A stretch of 64,000 bases of DNA, from NCBI RefSeq assembly GCF_904849725.1, contig NC_058524.1, forward strand, positions 552,051,763-552,115,762, read 5' to 3'. The number at the start of each line of letters is the position of its first letter. Positions within the stretch are counted from its first letter, which is position 1. Position numbers and translations under genes: made by a program. Origin of the DNA: Hordeum vulgare subsp. vulgare (lineage: Eukaryota > Streptophyta > Magnoliopsida > Poales > Poaceae). A model generated the notes under the pieces. It was not told where the DNA came from. It searched no databases and was given only the letters and a program-made list of their open reading frames with translations. Below are positions 44,086 to 56,109 of the stretch, one piece after another.

Positions 44086-44700
44086 ATATGAGATGTTCCA
44101 GGAGTTGAAGTTTATTTTTGAGAAGAATGCCCAGATCGAGAGGTATGAAACCTCCGATAAGTTCTATGCTTGCAAAATGAAGGAGAACGAATCTGTTAAT
44201 GAGCATGTGTTTAGAATGTCTGGGTACTCTAACTATGGAGGAGAACGGATCTATTAATGAGCATGTGTTTAGAATGTCTAGGTACTCTAACCGTCTGGCT
44301 GAGTTGGAAATTGTTCTCTCGCCAGAGGCAACCACAGACAGAGTTCTTCAATCACTACCACCTAGCTATAAAAACTTTGTGTTGAACTACAATATGCAAG
44401 GGGTGAATAAATCAGTCGTCGAGTTATTTGCGATGTTGAAAGCCGTTGATTCAGAAATCTAGAAAGAACATCAAGTGTTGATGGTCAATAAAACCACTAG
44501 TTTCAGGAAAAATGGCAAGGGCAAGAAGGTAACTCCAAGAAGAGTGGCAAAGCAGTTGCCCCTCCCATGAAGAAACTCAAGCCTGGACCCTAGCTGGAAA
44601 CTGAGTGTTATCATTACAATGGGACTTTTCACTGGAAGCGGAACTGCCCCACGTATCTGGCCAATAAGAAGGCGACCAACGCCAAAAAGGTATATTTGAT
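44086..44700 (+). pseudogene. Copia gag, 3' part
   Basis: It continues the gag interrupted at 35023: MFQELKFIFEKNAQIERYET, then VLQSLPPSYKNFVLNYNMQG, and a degraded CCHC zinc knuckle (CYHYNGTFHWKRNC, with Tyr replacing the second Cys). A 58-bp direct duplication (44182-44297) shifts the frame, and a TAG stops it at about 44460. The product would coat element RNA. It is not functional here. Confidence 0.85.
44182..44297. repeat. 58-bp direct duplication in Copia gag
   Basis: The segment starting ggagaacgaatctgttaatg at 44182 recurs at 44240 with few changes. A 58-bp step is not a multiple of 3 and breaks the gag frame. Confidence 0.9.
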
Positions 44701-45584
44701 ATACATGTTATTGATGTGTACCTCACCAACTCTCGTTGTAGTGCATGGGTATATAATACCGGTTCGGTTGCTCACATTTGCAACTCAAAGCAGGAACTAC
44801 GAAATAGACGAAGGTTGGCCAAGGAAGAAGTGATGATGCATGTGGGAAATGGTTCCAAGGTTGATGCAATCGCCGTCGACACGCTCTCACTTCAATTACC
44901 TCGGGATTAGTGATGAACCTAAATAATTGTTATTTGCTGCCTGTGTTAAGCATGAACATTATATCTGAATCTTGATTATTGCGAGACGGTTACTCATTTG
45001 AATCAGAGAATAATGGTCGTTCTATTTATATAAGTAATATATTTTATGGTCATGCACCCAATGTGAAGGGTTTGTTCATGTTGAATCTCGATAGTGATGA
45101 CACACATATCCATAACATTGAAGCCAAAAGATGTAGAGTTGATAATGATAGCGTCACTTTCTTGCGGCACTACCGCTTAGGTCATATTGGTATAAAACGC
45201 ATGAAGAACCTCCAAGCTAATGGACTTTTGGAGTCAGTTGATTTTGAATCACTTGATACATGTGAACCATGCCTCATGGGCAAGATGACTAAGACTCTGT
45301 TCTTTGGAACAATGGAGCGTGCAACTGACTTGTTGGAAATCATACATACTTATGTGTGTGGACCAATGAGCATAGAGGTGCGCGGTGGTTATCATTATTT
45401 TCTCACCTTCACACATGATTTGAATAGATATGGTTATATTTACTTGATGAAACACAAGTCTGAAATGTTTGAAAAGTTCAAGCAATTTCACTGTGAAGTT
45501 GAAAATCATTGTAACAAGAAGATCAAATTCCTATGATCTATTCAAGGAAGAGAATATTTGAGTTATGAGTTTGGCACACACATC
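44701..45584 (+). pseudogene. Copia protease and N-terminal integrase (broken)
   Basis: The protease motif reads AWVYNTGSVAHICNS, with Asn in place of the catalytic Asp of the DTGS/A triplet, so it is inactive. Next comes a GAG-pre-integrase zinc-binding region (RLGHIGIKRMKNLQANGLLE, TCEPCLMGKMTKT) and the start of the integrase core (GGYHYFLTFTHDLNRYGYIY). Several frameshifts and stops are present. Sequence identity to the Copia family ends abruptly at 45584, where the gypsy ORF begins. The catalytic triad of the core is not complete. Confidence 0.88.
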
Positions 45585-48500
45585 GAATGAGGTTTCTCTC
45601 TGCCTCTGCACCCTTTCTTTTGAGCATTCCATGCTATCTTCGGGGCTCAGCTTCACCATTTGCCTCCCAATGTTGTTTCGTATGTGTCCGCATTTGTGTC
45701 ATTGTGCGAGAACTTCCTCGGATGCTATCCGCATTGGGGCTTGTTCACCTGTCGAGTGATGACCGTGAAGAAGACTCCTTCCTCGGGGCGGGAAGACAAA
45801 TGTAGTAGAGCTTTGTGGCGGCTTAGGCATTCAGCTTAGGGGCAAAAGTAGCATTCCTCATATGAGCTTCTCGGACTCGGGGAAGAACTGGCGGGACTCT
45901 TGGTTTTACCGTCGAGATGTCTCAGTCGGCGAGGATCAGTCACGCCTTCCTCCCTTCACGGTTGATAGGATCCACTCGGCTCCAACTCTAACCTTGTCCA
46001 TGGGGGAGAACACCGATGCAGAGATCTTGATGTTAGCAGTGGTGTCTTTGATCCGAAAGGGGGTGAACGGGATGGACCTCTTGGAGGTTTTCTTCCAACG
46101 TAGGATTCAGCCCCTTCAAGCTAGGGCTCACCCGATGTGGTAGTATGAGGGGTCGGATGACCAGACCCGAGTGCATCCTTAGGAGCTCGATGAAGAAGCG
46201 GTGGAGAATAAGCTCAGGGCCATTACTCCAATGAGGGACAACCCTAGAGGCTCCAGACAGGTGCAACCCTTTGTGGCGGATAACAAACCGAATGAGGTGA
46301 GTCGTTGAGGACTCGTACCGAATGAACTTCTTTGTTGTTTTAACTTTGACTTAAGAGTTTGTTTCTTTCATTCGGCAGGCTTTCACAGGACTGGTCAGCT
46401 CCATACCACCGGTCAGCCGCTCACTGGTTGACGTGGAAAGCGACACGGAGAACCAAGACGTCGAGCTCCCGGAGGGCTTGGAGGATGCCAAGGACAACAC
46501 TAGTGACGATGCGGAGACTGAAGAGAGCGAGGAGGAGTTTGGGGAAGAGGTGGAATCTTTTCTGTTTGACGAAGTCCAGGTTGAGAAACAGGTTGAGACC
46601 CGATCCAAGGTGCGCCAGGACCCTGGGGTCCGTGCAGGCGCCCCAAAGACTCCATCGGCGGCGAAGCCGAGTGCCTTAGCCATGCCGACCTATAGCTCCA
46701 AACGAGGTCGGGTGACTCTGAGGCCTTGTCGGAGCAGGCCGCCAAGCAACCCAAGATCTCAAGCTCCACATCTCGTAAGGTTGTCATGTCGCGCTTCAAG
46801 GTCGACGTGTATGTGGCTTCGCCGTAAGTATCTTCAATGAGTGAATCATCTTGATTTGAACCATCTCTTCTGAGTGATGATCGGGTTTTGTTGTTTCTGT
46901 TGTAGGCCTGACACTTCAACTGCTTCACTGGATCCCAAGACTACTGACAAGGGTAGAGTTGACGTTGACGTTGCTTCGTTAAAAGGTAATCCTTGAGTTT
47001 TTCCTGCAATCCATTCGAATTCCAGGCTTAGGATATTCGAGTGATCTTTGGACCGTCTTGTGGGTATGTGCAGGGCCGTAGGATGTGATCGAACTTGACG
47101 TTGATATCCCTTCTGCAGCTGGAGAAGTGTTGAAGCAGGCTCCAACTCCCATCCGAGCGAGCATCAAAGACAAGGCTCCTGAGGTGCAAGACGCTGCTTC
47201 GCTTGGAGCGTCACTCGGCCAATATCCGATGACCACTTCATCGTCTGACCCCAAGGACCGCAACCTCTTCCAACTCCATCCTACCCCGGAGGGTCAAGAG
47301 GAGGTGCGCAAGGAGGCCTTGGCTCAGTTGTACGTGATGCATGGGCGACTGAAGTAGGCATATGACGCGAGTGAAGCTATGGCGAAGAACATTCAGGTAA
47401 GTTCTTCACGCACGTACTTTTTTAATTTGGTTCTTGGTATGAGTCCCGAGTGGGCATGCCTAGGGGAACACCCGCTGGGTGTTAGTTGGAGCACGTTGAG
47501 CGCACCCACTGGATGTAGTCCCCGAGGCTACCATAGACTGTGTTAGTCGGCGGTATTCTATTTTTCTTTTGAATGTTTGGCAAAATCCAGGAGGGTACGG
47601 TGCCCTTGCCTAGTGGAGGCGCGCTGAGCGCATCCACTGGTTGTACTCCCCGAGGCTACTGTCGATTGGACCAATCGGCAGTAGTCATAGTTTCTTTGTT
47701 TTGAGAGATAGAGGTCAGTCGGGAGCGGATCCATTGTCCTCCGTTACTCCAGTGGGGGCGCGCTCAGCACACCCACTCGGTGTAGTCCATGAGGCTACCG
47801 TCAACTAAGTCAGTCGGCGGTAGTCTTAGAGTTCTCACATAATGTTATGCCTTTCTTGTATTTATTGATTGCATACTTTCTGTGCGCCTATTGGCCGCGA
47901 TGAGGCCATGGAAAAAGAGTTGCAGGAACTTCGACTTAGCCTTAAGGCGGAGAAGGCAAAGAGCAAACGACTGGAGTTTGAAAAGAAGATGGCTGAAGGT
48001 ATGTCTTAGTTATCCGACTGATACTCCATTATGTTGTCTCTCCATATCCGACTAAAGGTATCTTTCCAAATCGCCTTTCTAAAAGGCTGAAGAATTCCAT
48101 TTCTCTAGTGACCATGAAGTAAGCCCTCGAGAAGAGGGATGATGAACTTGCATCTGCTTGGAAGGAGTTCAAACAGAATTACCTTGGTGGCTGAAGCCAA
48201 ACTTAAATCGGTTGGGGATTTGGAGGAGGAGAACCGGCTTTTGAAATCTAGTGCATAGAAAACCACGACGGAGCTTGCTGAGCTAAAGAAGCACTACACC
48301 GAGTGGGAGGCCAACCTTGAGAAGGCCAGAACCCAGAAGGCTCAGCTAGAGAAGTTTGTTGAGGACTTCAGTGTAGAGCTTTGTGAGAAGCTCAAAGGTA
48401 CGTTGAATGTCCGAATACTTTTCCATGATCATTCTAGAATCTCCGACTGACATCTCTTATCCCCCATTTCTGTTGAGTGTAGCCTTTGCTGCTGACGTCA

Positions 48501-48990
48501 AAGAGGAAATGGCGCGGATAGAGAAGGGGCTCGATCCGAAGAGGGGTCTCCTTAAAGAAAGTGCTGCCTTGACTCTCGTCACACTGGAGGATCGTGTCGA
48601 TTATGTAGTGGCTTGCTTCAAGCTCCTCCCATGGGCCATTGGAGAGACGGACCAGGAGGAGGTGCCTGAAGATACTCCTATGAAGGACGCACAAGCCATT
48701 GTGAACCGAGTGAAGGACATCCCTAGCGAGCTTAAGTCGTGGAAGAAGTCATCAGCAAGGGCCGGAGCCTACATTGCCCTCTCGCTTGTCCGTATCCACG
48801 GCAAGGGAGTGGATGAATAGAAGCTAAAGAAGCTTCGGGACGTCAACCGCAAGAGCATCAAATTTGAAGACTTCATGGGGATGTTCATGGCGGTGGCCAC
48901 ACGGATTGCATAGGGGATTGACGTTGACACCTTTGTCGAAGAAGTGGAGTCTTCGGCCTCTGAGTGAAGCACGGAGGAATAAAAAAACAC
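45585..48990 (+). pseudogene. Gypsy-type transposon ORF on the strand opposite pol (spliced, broken)
   Basis: The first exon (45585-46303) resembles the 'putative gypsy type transposon' domain of plant elements: ELPRMLSALGLVHLSS, ALWRLRHS and SFSDSGKNWRDSWFYRRDVS. Two in-frame TAG codons follow (near 46141 and 46180). Good splice signals suggest further exons at about 46378-46823, 46904-46984, 47073-47394, 47898-47999, 48108-48396 and 48480-48966. The later exons encode a long charged coiled coil (ELQELRLSLKAEKAKSKRLE, EWEANLEKARTQKAQLEKFV) ending in FVEEVESSASE. Role unknown in the family. The exon boundaries are inferred from gt/ag signals and frame only. Confidence 0.65.
47430..47840. repeat. 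~130-bp tandem repeat in an intron of the gypsy ORF
   Basis: Three units share the core cacccactggatgtagtccc...gaggctac...gtcggcggtagtc, starting near 47490, 47616 and 47748, so the period is about 126-132 bp. They lie between the exons ending at 47394 and starting near 47898. Confidence 0.85.
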
Positions 48991-49068
48991 TTAAGCTCTA
49001 ATTTTCCTCGGTATGCCAAGAGATTTTATGTAACCTCAAACTTTCAGTGGGCTCTGAGCCCTCTCTTT

Positions 49069-50827
49069 TGTTGGGGAATGTAGTAATTTCAAAAAAATTA
49101 CTACGCCACACAAGGATCTATCCAGGAGAAACTAACAATGAGTAATGGGGTAGAGCATCTTCATACCTTTGAAGATCACTAAGCGGAAGCGTTACTATGA
49201 ACGCGGTCGATGGAGTCGTACTCGCAGCGATTCAGATCGCGGTGGATTCCGATCTATGTGTCGAATAACTGCACCTCTGCATTCAACACACGTTCAGCCC
49301 GATGACGTCTCCAACGCCTTGATCCAGCAAGGAGGGAGGAGAGGTTGAGGGAGACTCCGGCAGCACGACGGCGTGGTGGCGGTGGAGCTACGTGGCACTC
49401 CGCACGGCTTTGCCAAGCTCCACGGAGGACGAGGACGAGGAGGGGTAGGGCTGCGCCCTGGAGGAGAGAACTTGTGTGTTGTAGCCCTCCCAAAACCTCC
49501 GCTATATATAGGAGGGACGGAGAGGGGCCGGCCACCCTAGGGTTTCCCCTAGGTGGTGCGGCAGCCCCCTCAGATGGGAGGAAGGGCCGGCGACCAGGGG
49601 AGAGGTGCGACAGCCTAGGGGTGGCTTGCCATGCAAGGCAAGCACCCACGCTCTAGGGTTTGGCCCACCTTGGCCTCCCTTGTGCCTTGGGCTGGGTGGG
49701 AGGCGCACCAGCCCACTTTCGGGCTGGTTCCCATCCACCTTTGGCCCATATAACCTTTCGGGGCTAGTGGCCCCTCCCGTGGACCCCCGGAACCTTCCGA
49801 GGGTCCCGGTACATTACCGGTGAGTCCTGAAACACTTCCGACGACCAAATCCTCACTTCCTATATATGAATTTTTACTTCCAGACACCTCGTGACGTCCG
49901 CGATATCATCCGGGACTCCGACCAACATTCGGTAACCACGTACACTATTCCCATATAACCATAGCGTCAACGAACCTTAAGTGTGTAGACCCTACAGGTT
50001 CGGGAAGCATGCAGACATGACCGAGACACCTCTCTGCTCAATAACCAACAACAGGGTCTGGATATCCACGTTGGCTCCCACACGTTCCATGATGATCTCA
50101 TCGGATGAACCACGATGTCAAGGATTCACTCAATCCTGTATGCAATTTTGTTTGTCTACCGATATGATACTTGCCCGAGATTCGATCGTTGGTATCCCTA
50201 TACCTTGTTCAATCTCGTTACCTACAAGTCCCTTTACTCGTTCTATAACACATCATCTCGTGGCTAACTCCTTAGTCACATTGAGCTCATTACGATGATG
50301 TTTTATCAAGTGGGCCCAGAGATACCTCTCCGTCACACGGAGTGACAAATCCCGGTCTCGATTCGTACCAACCCAACAGACACTTTCGGAGACACCCGTA
50401 GTGCACCTTTATAATCACCCAGTTACGTTGTGACGTTTGATGCACTCAAAGAACTCCTACGGTATCTGGGAGTTGCACAATCTCACGGTCTAAGGAAATG
50501 ATACTTGACATTAGAAAAGCTTTAGCACACGAACAACACGATATAGTGCCATGCTTAGGATTGGGTCTTGTCCATCACATCATTCTCCTAATGATGTGAT
50601 CCCGTTATCAATGACATCTAATTTCCATGATGAGGAAACCATGATCATCTATTGATCAACGAGCTAGGCAACTAAAGGCTCACTAGGGACATACTGTGGT
50701 CTATGTATTCACACATGTATTACGGTTTCCAGTTAATACAATATTAGCATGAATAATAGACAATTGTCATGAACTAGAAATATAATAATAACCACTTTAT
50801 TATTGCCTCTAGTTCATATTTCCAACA
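49069..50827 (-). repeat. 3' LTR of the Copia element
   Basis: The plus strand runs from tgttggggaatgtagtaatt to ...tcatatttccaaca. Length 1759 bp. A TATATATAGG box (49503-49512 region) marks the core promoter in reverse orientation. Confidence 0.92.
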
Positions 50828-50842
50828 GTCTCCCACTTGCAC
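50828..50842 (-). other. Polypurine tract (Copia)
   Basis: On the minus strand GCAAGTGGGAGAC directly precedes the LTR start TGTTGG, as in Angela/WIS elements. It identifies 49069-50827 as the 3' LTR. Confidence 0.8.
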
Positions 50843-51827
50843 TAGAGTCAATAATCTTGTTACATTGTGATGAATCAAACACCCATAGAGTTCTGGTGCT
50901 GATCATGTTTCGCTCGTGGAAGAGGTTTAGTCAGCGGATCTGCGACATTCAGATCCGTATGTACTTTAGAAATATCTATGTCTCCTTCCTGAATGTAATC
51001 ACAGATGCAGTTGAAGCGGCGCTTGATGTGCTTGGTCTTCCTGTGAAACCTGAGCTCCTTGGCTATGGAAATAGATCCAGTGTTGTCATAGAAGAGGGTC
51101 ATCGGGCCCAACACATTTGGAATCAATCCTAGGTCGATGATGAACTCCTTCATTCAGATCCCTTCCTTTGGTGCTTCTAAAGCAGCTATGTACTCCGCTT
51201 CACATGTAGATGCCGCCACGATGCTTTGCTTGCAACTTCACCAGCTGACTGCCCCACCATTCAAAACATACGCGTATCCGGTTATGACTTGGAGTTATCT
51301 GGATGTGTCGAAGCTAGCATCGGCGTAACCCTTTACGACGAGCTCTTTGGCACCTCCATAAACGAGAAACATATCTTTAGTACTTTTCAGGTACTTAAGG
51401 ATATTCTTGACCGATGTCTAGTATTCCATACCAGGATCACTTTGGAACCTCCCTACCAAACTTATGGCAAGGTTCACATCAGGTCTGGTACACAACATGG
51501 CATACATAATAGAGCCTATGGCTGAAGCATAGGGGATGGTACTCATCTTTTCACTATCTTCTGTCATGTTCGGGCATTGAGTCTTACTCAAATCTCACAC
51601 CTTGCAATACAGGCAAGAACTCCTTCTTGGCCTTATCCATATTGAACTTCTTCAATATCTTGTCAAGGTATGTGCTTTGTGAAAGACCTATGAGGCGTTT
51701 TGATCTATCTCTATAGATCTTGATGCCTAATACGTATGCAGCTTCTCCAAGGTCCTTCATTGAAAAACACATACTCAAATAGGCCTTTATGCTTTCCAAG
51801 ATTTCTATATTCTTTCCCATCAACAAT
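50843..51827 (-). pseudogene. Copia reverse transcriptase (C-terminal part) and RNase H
   Basis: In coding order from 51827 the reverse transcriptase continues after the CACTA insertion with SFSMKDLGEAAY-type sequence (here CFSMKDLGEAAYVLGIKIYR). RNase H follows, ending with DNTGSISIAKELRFHRKTKH and HTDLNVADPLTKPLPRAKHD. These are the standard C-terminal blocks of Copia pol. Stops and frameshifts lie between 51153 and 51584. The product, if intact, would copy element RNA to DNA and remove the RNA strand. Confidence 0.9.
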
Positions 51828-51855
51828 CACTACACGGATCAGATAATTTGTCGTC

Positions 51856-52235
51856 CACCATGGCAGACGGCAAAGGGGAACACCCCGGACGGCAAAGGCC
51901 TTCGTCGTCCGTCTGCAGACGGCAAACAAAAATCCGGTGAAGGGCCTCTTTGCCGTTTGCTTTGGTCCTGTTAATGGTAAAGGATCTTTGCCGTGGGGGG
52001 CAGACGACAAAGAATATGGGACAGCAGATCTACGGGTACCTCCGTCAAGTGTTAACGGCAGCCTGTTGGGCCCACAGAGCCTTTGCCGTCTGCCCTTTGC
52101 CCCTTTGTCGTCTGCCATGCTTGTGGGCACACGGCAAAGGGGGCACCCAGTTTGCTTCGACATGCCAGTTTGAGCCTTTCGTCGTCTGCTGTAGCCCCTT
52201 TGCTGTCCATAAGCGGACGACAAAGGGTCCAAATT
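51856..52235. repeat. Left subterminal repeats (gacggcaaag type)
   Basis: Repeats of agacggcaaa(g) and ctttgccgtctgc in both orientations occur about every 20-40 bp. They are the presumed transposase-binding sites. Confidence 0.85.
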
Positions 52236-52645
52236 GCCCCTGTTTACTTTATTTTTAATAATATCCAGCAATTTTCACACAAATTTGACAGTTTCATCCG
52301 TAATACATAATTTATATTTGATAGTTTCATCCATAATACATAATATATTTCACACAAATTAACTACCCCATACTTATAACCATATTAAAATAAGTTTCAT
52401 CCAAAATACAAATATATTATGGAAGTTTCATCCGTACCAAACCATATATTACACTAGTTTCATCCATACATACAAAGTTTCATATCCATTTACTACAATA
52501 GTTTCAATCCAAGCTTCCGTGAAGCCATTTTAGAAGAAACCATTTTGAAGCACTCCATCAATATAATCCAAGCTTCCATGAAGTGAATGTAATCTGCAAA
52601 ATGGGAAATAAGTAAGTTAGAAGAAGAAAACTAGATGAAGAAAAG
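52236..52645. repeat. AT-rich tract with degenerate 'gtttcatcc' repeats
   Basis: The word gtttcatcc(g/a)taatac or a variant recurs about eight times between 52284 and 52510. Non-coding. Confidence 0.65.
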
Positions 52646-54062
52646 AAGTATAGGTCATTTCGGAGCTAATTTAGCTTACTACATCATTTAGGACTAAACG
52701 AAGCTAAGTATAGGTCATTTCGGAGCTAACTTGGGTAAAATAGATCATTATGGAGCTAACTATGCTTATTAAGCCATTTTGGTGCTAACTAAGCTAATTA
52801 TAGGCCATTTAATAGCTAAGTTAGGGGGAATAGGTCATCTTGGAGCTACGTAAGCATATTATGTCATTTAGGAGAGAACTTAGTTAAGTATAGGTCATTT
52901 TTTATTAAATAGGCCATTTTGGAGCTAACTATGCTAATTATGTCATTTAGGTGGAAGTCAAGCCAACTATAGGTCATTCTAGAGCTAACTTGGGTTAAAT
53001 AGATCATTTTGGAGATAACTATGCTTATTAAGCCATTTTGGAGCTAGCTAAGCTTATTATAGGCCATTTAATAGCTAAGTTAGGGGGAATAGGTCATCTT
53101 GGAGCTACGTAAGCCTTATTATGTCATTTAGGAGAGAACTTAGCTAAGTATTGGTCATTTTTTATTAAATAGGCCATTTTGGAGCTAACTAAGCTAATTA
53201 TGTCATTTAGCTCGAAGCCTAGCTAATTATAAGTCATTTCGGAGCTAACTTGGGTAAAGTAGGTCATTTTGGAGCTAACTATGCTTATTAAGCCATTTTG
53301 GAGCTAGCTAAGCTAATTATAGGCCATTTAATAGCTAAGATAGGGGGAATAGGTCATCTTGGAGCTACGTAAGCATATTATGTCATTTAGGAGAGAACTT
53401 AGTTAAGTATAGGTCATTTTTTTATTAAATAGGCCATTTTGGAGCTAACTAAGCTAATTATGTCATTTTGGTGGAAGCCAAGCTAACTAGAGGTCATGCT
53501 AGAGCTAACTTGGGTTAAATAGGTCATTTTGGAGATAACTAAAATAGGTAATTTTGGAGATAACTATGTTTAATAAGCCATTTTGGAGCTAGCTAAGCTA
53601 ACTATAGGCCATTTAATAGCTAAGCTAGGGGGAATAGGTCATCTTGGAGCTACGTAAGCCTTATTATGTCATGTAGGAGAGAACTTAGCTAAGTATAGGC
53701 CAGTTTTTATTAAATAGGCCATTTTGGAGCTAACTAAGCTAATTATGTCATTTAGTTGGAAGCCTAGCTAACTGTAGGTCATTCTAGAGCTAACTTGGGT
53801 AAAATAGGTCATTTTGGAGCTAACTAGGCTTATTAAGCCATTTTGGAGCTAGCTAAGCTAATTATAGGCCATTTAATAGCTAAGTTAAGGGGAATAAGTC
53901 ATCTTGGAGCTACGTAAGCCTTATTATGTCATTTAGGAGAGAACTTAGCTAAGTATATGTCATTTTTTATTAAATACGCCATTTTGGACCTAACTAAGCT
54001 AATTATGTCATTTAGGTGGAAGCCTAGCTAACTATAGGTCATTTTGGAGATAAGTTAATGTA
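52646..54062. repeat. Five-copy ~260-bp higher-order tandem array
   Basis: The landmark aggccatttaatagctaag occurs at 52802, 53061, 53321, 53606 and 53866, giving spacings of 259, 260, 285 and 260 bp. Each large unit is itself built of about seven ~37-bp subunits of the form ggtcattttggagctaacta. The 285-bp step carries one extra short subunit (gataactaaaataggtaatt, 53533-53552). Non-coding. Confidence 0.93.
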
Positions 54063-55080
54063 AGTAAAGACCAGTATGCGGTTGTTAAGCAGAACACTAG
54101 AAATAACATACCATTATCGTCATCACTGCGGTGAAGCACTGTGGCTCTGGCTTGTTTCACCTGGACAAGGCTCCACTGTAGAAGGGTCGTGCGATGTGTT
54201 TCGGGAGATATTCTGCACCAAACATCGTTTGCAATGTGTTGTTAGCATGATGACACTCTTGAGATCACTGCATTGAAATGAAACTCACCCTCCCCGCCAT
54301 ATTAATGACTGGCATCGCCGGAGGGACGTGGCCTGTCTTCCCGTACATAGACTGTACATTTGGTTTTGACAAGTCAAAGTTTTTAGTTATTAATGAAACG
54401 GGCATTAAAATGTAAGATTTGACAAAATATGAAGAAGAAACTTACCACGAAGAGCTCGTACATGGCCCTGTTAGACGCATCATTATGTGCCCTCTCCGCC
54501 TTCACCAACGCAGTCGTCCTCTCCTCCAGCTCCTTCATCTCCTTATCCTTCTCCACCAAAAGCGCGTGCATTGCGTCTCTCTCTTTCAGAATAGCAGCCT
54601 GCAACACAACTCATTGTTAGCATTGTAATCATATTGGTTCGCACGCACAACATAATGTGGAAAGATAGTAGAGTCCATTAAACTAACCTCGATGGTGAGC
54701 TCGACTGGCCATGAACGAGGTGTTATCTCAGGACAGGAGCTCGTTTGGCGTGCCTTTATCTGCCAGAGAGTGCTAGGAAAACGTATAAGGCCGTCTCCAA
54801 TGGCGATCGAGCCATGGGGCCTCTCGTTACTAGCTATCATCACCAGCTCTGGATCAATAGGCCCCTCGCTCGGGTTAAAGTCCTCCCCTTTCCTCGCCTT
54901 CCCGTGATCTCTGTACTTCACGAGCTTGTGGTGGGAGGAGATGTTGGTGAAGTTTTCTGGATGCTAGAGGTCAGACTCAGAGAATGCCTTGACCTTCTTG
55001 TACGAGGCAGTATGGGCCATCGCACAGAGGTCGTACATCTGTGGCACCTCCGTCTTATTGTGACGCGCCTAAAAGAGAGA
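54063..55080 (-). pseudogene. CACTA Transposase_24-type gene fragment
   Basis: On the minus strand are pieces of the second CACTA gene: GPIDPELVMIASNERPHGSI, FPSTLWQIKARQTSSCPEIT, then a coiled coil EKDKEMKELEERTTALVKAE that ends in ASNRAMYELF. It lies downstream of the TNP2 remnant, the normal order TNP2 then ORF2. Intron-like gaps and frameshifts interrupt it. Such proteins are thought to bind element ends. Assignment to Transposase_24 is from overall pattern. Confidence 0.6.
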
Positions 55081-55975
55081 GAGAGAGAGAGGAAAAATGT
55101 ATTAGTAAAGGGCTCAAGCTAGCATTAAGAATGAATTGCACGAGTCATGAAGCAAACCACATACACAGTTCTCGCCAAATTGGATTAAGTTGACGCTCCC
55201 TTGATGGTGTGGCACACCAATCATTTTGCCACGCCTATCCTTGGCGTTGTTGTGGCTAGCCTCTCACGTTTCGGAGCCCACTGATCCACCAAGACCTCCC
55301 AACAATCCATCTTATCCACACACCATCTCGGGGGCACCTAAATAAGGCACATCCATTCTCACAGGCATGTATCTTCTCATAGGGCATCTTAAGTACACGA
55401 AGGATTTTCTATGACTGGTACAGGTTTGCATGCAGTACATGGCCTTTTGGTAGAAAGCGTCTAAATATCATCATCATCGCGCCGTAGCATTCTCTGCCTA
55501 GGTTGAATTGAGACTTCAGAGCCATTACTTGCGCGATGGCATCCAGCTAACAAAGCTCAGTGTGCTTGTGGAGAGAACGTTTTGAAGACTCCAACATTTC
55601 ATAGAAGGCCTTTGCAGATTCCTCCATCTCATCGTCCAAATCCCGAGCATCATCAAAGTCTTGCACCATGTCTTCGATTCCGGTACCATGCTCGTCGATG
55701 CAACGACGAATCACCTCAGCTCTGGCACGTTGGTCAGACTCACCATGAAAATTCCACACCGTATAATTAGGCGTAAAACCCCACTTATGCAGGTGTTTAC
55801 CCATTTCAAACTCTGTCTGCTCTTTTGAGTTGTCGCAGTTGGGACAGGGGCACCATGTTTTTTGCTGGCCATTTGCAAGTGCGGCTCTCACAAACCCCCT
55901 TCTTTTTGTTAACCATTCATGAGTCATGTCTTTCTGACTAAGGTGACCAGTGTACATCCAAACACGATCACTCAT
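55081..55975 (-). pseudogene. TNP2 N-terminal (transposase-associated) domain, core deleted
   Basis: It starts MSDRVWMYTGHLSQKDMTHE and carries the transposase-associated zinc-binding pattern (WCPCPNCDNSKEQTEFEMGK, HLHKWGFTPNYTVWNFHGES). The frame continues to 55547. After that, fragments in the region 55540-55330 match the next TNP2 segment (ALKSQFNLGRECYGAMMMIF). Where the catalytic core should follow, the sequence passes instead toward the Transposase_24 piece. The protein would have anchored the transposase but cannot cut DNA. Confidence 0.82.
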
Positions 55976-56109
55976 CTTGCCTAGCTACCTATGGGCACAC
56001 AAGAAATAAATATATAATTCATCATCTATATTCATCCACTAATCAAGTTTGTCAGTTTTTTACGTCCATGCAACCTACACGCTAATAGGTAAAGATAGGT
56101 CCTAATCAC

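Larger units (their letters stand above)
31710..45584 (+). mobile_element. Angela-type Copia element, interrupted and truncated
   Basis: It consists of the 5' LTR (31710-33487), leader and gag start (to 35023), a CACTA insertion (35024-44085), then the rest of gag, protease and part of integrase (44086-45584). Reverse transcriptase, RNase H and the 3' LTR are missing. At 45585 the sequence changes directly to a gypsy ORF, so a deletion or recombination removed the 3' half. Confidence 0.9.

Noticed and set aside
46500..47263. Minus-strand ORFs of 94-142 codons within the gypsy ORF region
   Set aside because: They are antisense shadows of plus-strand exons and lack motifs.
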